The position numbers were made by a program, and so were the translations under genes. Positions 59,648 through 64,000 of a stretch of DNA of 64,000 nucleotides are shown here, piece after piece; the stretch's first letter is position 1, and each line of letters opens with the position of its first letter. The DNA is from an uncultured Bacteroidales bacterium (GTDB taxonomy: Bacteria > Bacteroidota > Bacteroidia > Bacteroidales > Bacteroidaceae): positions 1 to 64,000 of the forward strand of contig CACYBB010000006.1 of NCBI GenBank assembly GCA_902772585.1, written 5' to 3'. The notes under the pieces were generated by a model that had not been told where the DNA came from, did no database searches, and was given only the letters and a program-made list of their open reading frames with translations.

Positions 59648-60368
59648 TGCTTCTCTTGCGTATTTCCGGTTCTTTTTTATTCACTTCGTCTACCACATCA
59701 GCAAATTCGCTGTTCTCAGGCCACAAAAGGTTTATACGGAAATCGTGGTCCTTAAACAAGAAATAATAAGCCCCCATAACATTCATCAGCTGCTCTTTCA
59801 ATTCTTGCTTGGTTTTGAAATTGAAAAAGAAATAAAGCGGTGCAGCACCAGTATGGAAATCTTCATCAGCCACTCCCATGTCGTAGCAAGAGTAATCAGA
59901 CCCGTCTTCGTTATTTTGTTTAAACTCAAGCGCAATGTCGAATTCTTTTTGTGGCACCATGTTTCCCTTCTCACTACGAACCATTGGCCATTCTATCTCA
60001 ATACCGTTTCGTCTGAGTTTTTCTTTTACAAGCACTATCTCCATAGTTAATGGCATGAGAACCTCGTCTGCATCGCAATCCATCTGACGTGCGTCGCAAA
60101 TGAACTGATAAAACTGCTCCATCGTGATGCGTTTGTTGTCCTCGCGGCAAAGCACACTGCAATCGGTCAATTCGGCACGATTCCATACCGTTCCACCTGG
60201 ACGATCGTAATACTTCACTACGGGGTGGCTATGCGTCTCCAATTCATAATCACCATCCTCATTTGTTTTTGTTTCATACACTATCATTGTAGCAATGTGC
60301 AGTCCGATGCTGCCATTACAGCATATGTACTCGTACGGCTCTTTTAAATTCAATATCTGTGTTTCCAT
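59631..60368 (-). CDS. Unknown island protein
   Basis: 245 residues, no signal peptide, acidic. Contains Y-I-C-C-N-G-S-I-G-L and E-E-N-K-R-I-T type segments with V-V-K-Y-Y-D-R-P-G-G-T, and a hydrophobic strand near residue 175 (A-A-P-L-Y-F-F-F-N-F). I cannot name a family. Has its own -7 box at 60391 on the minus strand. Overlaps the 58961 gene, so the two are one unit. Confidence 0.65.
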   Translation of the reverse strand: METQILNLKEPYEYICCNGSIGLHIATMIVYETKTNEDGDYELETHSHPVVKYYDRPGGTVWNRAELTDCSVLCREDNKRITMEQFYQFICDARQMDCDADEVLMPLTMEIVLVKEKLRRNGIEIEWPMVRSEKGNMVPQKEFDIALEFKQNNEDGSDYSCYDMGVADEDFHTGAAPLYFFFNFKTKQELKEQLMNVMGAYYFLFKDHDFRINLLWPENSEFADVVDEVNKKEPEIRKRSNDIDL

Positions 60369-60390
60369 ATCATCTTAATTAATTGGTATG

Positions 60391-60398
60391 CAAAGGTA
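60391..60398 (-). promoter_or_regulatory. -7 box for the two unknown island genes
   Basis: Minus-strand TACCTTTG, 23 bases before the start at 60368. Confidence 0.6.
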
Positions 60399-60503
60399 CA
60401 AAATTTCCAGCACATATTGGCCGACTACGGCAAAAAAAATAAGTACACAAAAAGAGCCGTCCCTTTTGTGTACTGCCCTCTGAGGTTTTAGAAGAACGTT
60501 ATT

Positions 60504-60537
60504 AAAGGGAGAGCGCATTAAGTCACTCTCCTTTTTT
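60504..60537. terminator. Hairpin between island genes
   Basis: GGAGAG and CTCTCC with a 12-base loop, followed by TTTTTT on the plus side. Located just past the stop of the minus-strand exported protein gene. Confidence 0.55.
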
Positions 60538-60545
60538 ATGAGCAA

Positions 60546-61268
60546 TCAGAGGGACAGGTGTCCCTTTGATTGATCTAGAACATGCTTCAACGCTCCGTCC
60601 TCAAAAGACTCTCTTTGACATGTTAATGTAATTCTATAATACATCCTTTTATGAGTCATTTTGTTTTCAATAGCAAAATAGTAATTCTTATTATTGTCAG
60701 TAAAACTACTGGATAATTTGCCGTCACATATATTGCGATAGCTAAAAGAGGACTCTGCAAGTTCCGCAATATGTTTTACTTGACCATCATTTATAGAGTA
60801 CCAGTTGAGATGAACGGTTTCATCACTATCATATAGTTGTTCTGTGAAATATATATTATCTTTACTCAATACACCATCGCCAATAATGGTTGTAGAATCA
60901 ACCTGTAGATCCTTATCCAACAAGTAAGCAACAGGGTTTATTGGCAGTTCTACTATCACCATGTATTTGTAATTAGAATCATTAGTGTCCAACTCATAAT
61001 ACCACCAGTCGAAATCATCATAAAAAAAATAATCTCCCCATACTTTCTTTATCTGATCATTTATCACTTTAGGTGTTATCAAAAAAAACATTTGGGGATT
61101 CTTTTTCCCATTGAATAATTCTCTTGATGAACTTTGGGATTTCTTATATTTACTTATGTATTCTCTTTTTGTGATTTTGTACAATAAGATATTATCAGTC
61201 ATAGTAAATGACTGAGCTTTTAAAGACGCGGAGTAAAATGTCAGTAAAAGTATACAAATAATCTTCAT
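60546..61268 (-). CDS. Exported protein of unknown function, A/T-rich
   Basis: 240 residues. Signal peptide ending L-K-A-Q near 19. Rich in Tyr, Asp, Asn, Lys and Trp (W-W-Y-Y-E-L-D-T-N-D). Clearly lower GC than neighbours, with many AT-ending codons, suggesting recent acquisition. No known family. Starts 4 bases before the end of the RelE-like toxin gene, so it may be a third gene of the toxin-antitoxin unit or an inserted cargo gene. Confidence 0.7.
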   Translation of the reverse strand: MKIICILLLTFYSASLKAQSFTMTDNILLYKITKREYISKYKKSQSSSRELFNGKKNPQMFFLITPKVINDQIKKVWGDYFFYDDFDWWYYELDTNDSNYKYMVIVELPINPVAYLLDKDLQVDSTTIIGDGVLSKDNIYFTEQLYDSDETVHLNWYSINDGQVKHIAELAESSFSYRNICDGKLSSSFTDNNKNYYFAIENKMTHKRMYYRITLTCQRESFEDGALKHVLDQSKGHLSL

Positions 61269-61669
61269 CTTCTTTTAAGATACTCAATCCCCACCGCCTT
61301 TAGCTTACCTTCGGTTTGCAGTGTCTGGAGGTCGAGGCCCAAGTCTTTGATGATTTGTCGCACCACATTCATTTTGATGTTGCTGGCATCAGCCTTGTCG
61401 TAGAGTAGAAGGAGGATAACGACACCATCCTTTTCGTTAACAAGATAAGTAAACGTGATAATACGAGCACCACCCGACTGCCCACGGCCTTTCGAGGCAA
61501 TGGTCATACGCACTTTACGGATGCCTGGCGACAATTCCGTGCCCTGATAGGGATTCTTCAGGATGCTGTCGCGGAAGTCAGAAAGGTCATCGACGAAACT
61601 ACGATGGCGCTTAGCCAGACGCTTTGCTTCGCTGTCGAAATAACTAGTCGTTTGAATTTCGAAGCTCAT
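61265..61669 (-). CDS. RelE/ParE-type toxin-like protein
   Basis: 134 residues. Fits a RelE/HigB-like fold: helix with S-E-A-K-R-L-A-K-R, then I-R-K-V-R-M-T-I-A-S-K-G-R-G-Q-S-G-G-A-R-I-I-T segments and a strand I-L-L-L-L-Y-D-K. Toxins of this family cut mRNA at the ribosome or block gyrase. Longer than typical (about 95) by a C-terminal extension with I-K-D-L-G-L. Overlaps the antitoxin by 26 bases. Confidence 0.75.
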   Translation of the reverse strand: MSFEIQTTSYFDSEAKRLAKRHRSFVDDLSDFRDSILKNPYQGTELSPGIRKVRMTIASKGRGQSGGARIITFTYLVNEKDGVVILLLLYDKADASNIKMNVVRQIIKDLGLDLQTLQTEGKLKAVGIEYLKRR

Positions 61670-61910
61670 TGATCAGGTTATCCAAAGTGTTTAACTTCCG
61701 CTTTCCTTCAATCGACTCCTTGGCCTCTAAGAGTGCACCACGGAGTTCTTCTGTCAGGTCGCGCTTGTTTATCACGATGTCATCCTTGCTGATGGGAACG
61801 ATACGGAAACTGCCCGCACGTGATTTCACCACCACGTCCTCGCCTCGATAAGCCACATCCACATATTTAGCGGTGTTGGCCCTGAAGTCTCTACCTGTTA
61901 CTACTACCAT
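61644..61910 (-). CDS. Phd/YefM-like antitoxin
   Basis: 88 residues from ATG 61910, preferred over the upstream frame because a -7 box lies at 61939-61946 and the family begins with a short strand. V-V-V-T-G-R-D-F-R-A-N-T-A-K-Y-V-D and V-V-V-K-S-R-A-G-S-F-R-I-V-P-I match the Phd/YefM N-terminal DNA-binding fold. The C-terminal helix would wrap the toxin. Normally represses its own promoter. Confidence 0.75.
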   Translation of the reverse strand: MVVVTGRDFRANTAKYVDVAYRGEDVVVKSRAGSFRIVPISKDDIVINKRDLTEELRGALLEAKESIEGKRKLNTLDNLINELRNSND

Positions 61911-61938
61911 ATTTTTTATATCTTTGATTTCTTGGGGG

Positions 61939-61946
61939 CAAAGATA
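61939..61946 (-). promoter_or_regulatory. -7 box of the toxin-antitoxin operon
   Basis: Minus-strand TATCTTTG, 28 bases before the antitoxin start. Confidence 0.6.
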
Positions 61947-62001
61947 CAAATTAATTTTGAATTGTGTACCATTTTGGCTAACTTTTTTAATCTTTTTACT
62001 A

Positions 62002-62034
62002 CTTTGTGACTTTTGACTTTGTGACATTAAGCAC
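62002..62034 (-). repeat. Island repeat, copy B (inverted)
   Basis: Minus strand reads GGTGCTTAATGTCACAAAG, then TCAAAAGTCACAAAGT. Same core as copies A and C. Confidence 0.8.
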
Positions 62035-62141
62035 CTATGTGCTTGAACTTGCTCACGTTCGGCAGAGTTCAAACGAGTTTGATTCTGCTCTCACTTAATC
62101 GCAAATTTAAGCAGGTTCACAAAGTCAAGGTAGGTTATTAG

Positions 62142-62171
62142 AATTATATAATATTATAATATTATATAATT
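62142..62171. repeat. A/T palindrome
   Basis: 30-base perfect palindrome of A and T only (core ATATAATATTATAATATTAT). Lies between repeats B and C. Confidence 0.8.
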
Positions 62172-62210
62172 TATAATATAGTAGTATGCATTTTGCTGTT
62201 AATTATGGAA

Positions 62211-62246
62211 GGTGCTTAATGTCACAAAATCACATGTCACAGAGTA
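62211..62246 (+). repeat. Island repeat, copy C (direct)
   Basis: GGTGCTTAATGTCACAAAA, then TCACATGTCACAGAGT. Same orientation as copy A, 6.7 kb away. Confidence 0.8.
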
Positions 62247-62291
62247 TCAGTTTGCGCGTTAACAAATTTTCACGCTACAGAGCGCATAAGA

Positions 62292-62323
62292 TTTGGAAAC
62301 GCAATGAAAATTTCGTACCTTTG
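62292..62323 (+). promoter_or_regulatory. Promoter of the HU-like gene
   Basis: TTTG at 62292-62295, 20-base spacer, TACCTTTG at 62316-62323. The leader to the ATG at 62514 is about 185 bases, long for this genome. Confidence 0.75.
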
Positions 62324-62513
62324 CAGTGTCAAATGAAGCGGTAGAGATTGCGGCCATTAAGGATAAAAATTGCAAGAATTAAATCTAGAAATTGCGCGCA
62401 TTAACAATAGCAATTATTTCTCTTAACAGCGCCCCTGCGAAGCCTATTCAGGAGACAATGAAAAATTTAAACAAACCACTAAACATTAACCATTAAACAA
62501 TTAAAACAAAACT

Positions 62514-63080
62514 ATGGCAATTCGTATTATTGCGCAGCGCCGACTGCTGAAAATCGGCAAGAATCCGGGAGTGAAGAAGTTCGTGATGCGTCCTGACCTC
62601 TACACGCCCATCCAGGAGAAGAAGGTGTTTGCGGAGGCTGCAACCCACAGCGGCATCTCTGCAGGAGTCATCAAGGCGGCTTGGGATGCCGCAGGCGAAG
62701 TCATCCGCACGTGGGCTACCGAGGGCCACTCTATCCCACTGCCCGGACTGGGAACCATGCGCTTCAGCGTGCGTTCGAAGGCCGTGGAGGATCTGGACGA
62801 CGTGAAAGCCAACCTGATTAGTACCCGTCGCATCGTGTTTACGCCCAGCGTCGACGTGAAGGACGAACTGAAGAACACTGCAATTCAAATCACCTGTCTG
62901 GACGAGGACGGCAACGTGCTGAAGCGCGTGACCTCTGGCGACAGCGGCGAGATTGAGGACAACGAGAACGGAAACGGTAGTCAGAACTCGAACACAAATC
63001 CTTCGAATCCCACGAACGGTGGCGGTAACACCGGCGGAGGCGGTAGCGAACCTGGCGGTGACGGAAACGACCAAAATTAG
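62514..63080 (+). CDS. HU-like (HU-HIG) DNA-binding protein with acidic disordered tail
   Basis: 188 residues. Residues 1-125 match the HU-HIG variant of the HU/IHF fold: F-V-M-R-P-D, V-F-A-E-A-A-T-H-S-G-I-S-A-G-V-I-K, I-P-L-P-G-L-G-T-M-R and R-R-I-V-F-T-P-S. The tail (130-188) is Gly/Asn/Ser/Asp-rich (N-G-N-G-S-Q-N-S-N and G-G-G-G-S-E-P-G-G-D-G). A nucleoid-type architectural protein of Bacteroidales islands, usually followed by a smalltalk peptide as here. Confidence 0.9.
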   Translation: MAIRIIAQRRLLKIGKNPGVKKFVMRPDLYTPIQEKKVFAEAATHSGISAGVIKAAWDAAGEVIRTWATEGHSIPLPGLGTMRFSVRSKAVEDLDDVKANLISTRRIVFTPSVDVKDELKNTAIQITCLDEDGNVLKRVTSGDSGEIEDNENGNGSQNSNTNPSNPTNGGGNTGGGGSEPGGDGNDQN

Positions 63081-63082
63081 TC

Positions 63083-63168
63083 GATGTAAGATGGCTGAGG
63101 GCTGATGGCTGAGAACTGAGGCTCCAGCCTCTAAAAACCTGAAACTTGAAACTTTAAACCTGAAAACT
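63083..63168 (+). repeat. Heptamer tandem tracts before the smalltalk gene
   Basis: GATGTAA, GATGGCT, GAGGGCT, GATGGCT, GAGAACT, GAGGCTC, then later TGAAACT, TGAAACT, TTAAACC, TGAAAAC up to the ATG at 63169. Two different words, same 7-base period. Confidence 0.75.
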
Positions 63169-63285
63169 ATGAAGAAGAGTATTATTGAGATTGCGGTGAA
63201 GATGCTAGTAGCCGCACTCACAGCGTTCCTGACGGCAGTGACAACTACGTCGTGCGCAGGTTACGGACCGATTACGATGATGTAA
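63169..63285 (+). CDS. Smalltalk-type small protein
   Basis: 38 residues: a short basic start (M-K-K-S-I-I-E), a hydrophobic segment (M-L-V-A-A-L-T-A-F-L-T-A-V) and a T-T-T-S-C-A end with a lipobox-like Cys. Matches the smalltalk peptides that follow HU-like genes on Bacteroidales islands; in many genomes an N-acetylmuramoyl-L-alanine amidase gene comes next, but not here. Possibly a membrane peptide; function unknown. Confidence 0.8.
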   Translation: MKKSIIEIAVKMLVAALTAFLTAVTTTSCAGYGPITMM

Positions 63286-63297
63286 GAGGGAAGAGTA

Positions 63298-63345
63298 AAG
63301 AGAGAGAGGGGACTGACAGGCGAGCTGTCGATTCCCTCTCTTTTG
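63298..63345 (+). terminator. Terminator after the smalltalk gene
   Basis: AAGAGAGAGGGGA pairs with TCCCTCTCTTTT, with an inner GACAG/CTGTC stem. Lies between the smalltalk and ndk genes. Confidence 0.8.
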
Positions 63346-63360
63346 GAATCCCATGATTCA

Positions 63361-63825
63361 TTATTTGCATTCGCCTGCGCCGTAAACGTAGGTCTGAGAG
63401 TGGGCAGTGTAGTCGAAGACTTCTTCGGGACGGAAGAAGCGACGAACCTCGATGGCTGCATTCTCGACAGAGTCGGAGGCGTGGACGATGTTCTGCTGGT
63501 TGCTCATGGAATAGTCACCACGGATGGTGCCAGGAGCAGCCTCGCGACCATTGGTAGGACCAGCCATCTGACGGACAACCTTGACAGCCTCAACACCCGT
63601 CAGTGCCAGGGCAATAACGGGAGAAGCCTGCATAGAGGCTTGCAGAGAGGGGAAGAAGGGTTTGTCGACGAGGTGGGCATAGTGTTCACGCAGGATTTCG
63701 TCGCTGAGCTGCATCATCTTCATACCCGAGATACGCAATCCACGACGTTCAAAGCGGTTAACGACTTCGCCAATGAGCTGTCTCTGTACGCAGCCTGGCT
63801 TTAGCAATACTAATGTTGTTTCCAT
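63361..63825 (-). CDS. ndk: Nucleoside diphosphate kinase
   Basis: 154 residues, standard size. L-V-L-L-K-P-G with the phosphate-binding Lys, and catalytic H115 in N-I-V-H-A-S-D-S. Transfers phosphate between nucleoside di- and triphosphates in the cytoplasm. Usual T-F-x-M-I-K-P start is shortened to T-L-V-L-L-K-P, normal for the group. Housekeeping gene marking the end of the accessory region. Confidence 0.96.
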   Translation of the reverse strand: METTLVLLKPGCVQRQLIGEVVNRFERRGLRISGMKMMQLSDEILREHYAHLVDKPFFPSLQASMQASPVIALALTGVEAVKVVRQMAGPTNGREAAPGTIRGDYSMSNQQNIVHASDSVENAAIEVRRFFRPEEVFDYTAHSQTYVYGAGECK

Positions 63826-63863
63826 AGTTAAATAAGTTGTTATAGAATGATGTAGTAAATAGA

Positions 63864-64000
63864 TTATAGTCCACGAGCACGGAGGATAGCAGAAGCATCA
63901 GGCTGCTGCATACCAGTGAAGTCGGTAAACATCTGCATGAGGTCACCCGTATTGCCTCGACTGAGTATCTTGTCGCGGAAGGCCTGACCGGTCTCAGGCT
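63864..64000 (-). CDS. C-terminal end of an M3-family peptidase (partial)
   Basis: 45 residues up to the TAA at 63864-63866; the gene continues beyond the window. The sequence P-E-T-G-Q-A-F-R-D-K-I-L-S-R-G-N and the last residues A-I-L-R-A-R-G-L match the C-terminus of peptidyl-dipeptidase Dcp/oligopeptidase A-type metallopeptidases, where the R-G-N and R-G-L motifs are common. The catalytic HExxH lies outside the window. Confidence 0.75.
   Translation of the reverse strand, partial: PETGQAFRDKILSRGNTGDLMQMFTDFTGMQQPDASAILRARGL

Larger units (their letters stand above)
61947..62513. other. Repeat-rich intergenic region between TA module and HU-like gene
   Basis: 570 bases with no gene. Holds repeats B and C, an extra TCACAAAGTCAAGG at 62117, an A/T palindrome, and a long leader after the promoter at 62292-62323. 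Looks like a regulatory or replication-type region of the island. Confidence 0.6.

Noticed and set aside
60541-60580. Inverted repeat with ATCAGAGGGACA as a mobile element end
   Set aside because: It lies at the gene end of the exported protein and has no partner elsewhere in the window.

Overview
The window looks like a chromosome segment of a Prevotella-like member of the Bacteroidales. Evidence for this: promoters of the Bacteroidetes type (TAnnTTTG near -7, often TTTG about 20 bases upstream), almost no Shine-Dalgarno sequences, a type B ribosomal protein L31, a fimbrillin-type lipoprotein, TonB-dependent outer-membrane proteins, a methylmalonyl-CoA mutase pair with OadG/biotin carrier/OadB genes, and a HU-like/smalltalk gene pair. 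No tRNA, rRNA or CRISPR array was seen.

1-11,618 is one tightly packed plus-strand operon and is the most unusual part. It encodes four baseplate proteins of a type VI secretion system (TssG-like, TssK-like, TssE/gp25, TssF). Interleaved with them is a complete ubiquitin-like conjugation set: a ThiF/E1-type activating enzyme, a ubiquitin-like protein ending in a free glycine, an E2-type enzyme with HPN and catalytic Cys, and an 799-residue membrane lipoprotein carrying a RING-H2-like zinc cluster and an FHA-like domain. Two further exported proteins and a coiled-coil protein of unknown function complete it. Sheath, Hcp, VgrG and ClpV genes are not in the window and would have to lie upstream.

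11,620-16,379 holds a small peptide, a fimbrillin-like lipoprotein, a His/Gly-rich exported LTxxQ protein, and a minus-strand set of phosphatase, uridine kinase and exported EEP nuclease/phosphatase. 16,542-25,046 contains a TonB-dependent receptor with two OB-fold-type lipoproteins, an L31 with an apparent internal deletion, a secreted nuclease, glutathione peroxidase and thioredoxin reductase. 25,483-39,312 is mostly housekeeping: an AraC-type regulator, Na/solute symporter, TrpB2, an outer-membrane barrel, AroB, an LTxxQ protein, a histidine phosphatase, an ATPase-CYTH protein and a prolyl oligopeptidase. 39,350-48,069 carries methylmalonyl-CoA mutase, an AspT-type transporter and the Na-pumping decarboxylase beta, gamma and biotin subunits (succinate-propionate metabolism). 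48,166-54,897 has two tandem deoxynucleoside kinases and a RsbW/RsbV-like pair separated by an ABC transporter.

Roughly 55,000-63,300 looks like an accessory island: DUF5675, a VirE/DUF3987 primase-like protein, several unknown proteins, a Phd/RelE-like toxin-antitoxin pair, a HU-like DNA-binding protein and a smalltalk peptide. Copies of a repeat TTAATGTCACAAAG bracket most of it. Nucleoside diphosphate kinase and the end of an M3 peptidase close the window.

Two repeat phenomena run across the whole window. About 115-bp palindromic elements sit in frame inside coding genes (three copies). Degenerate tandem repeats of diverse sequence, but always with a 7-bp period, fill many gene junctions.
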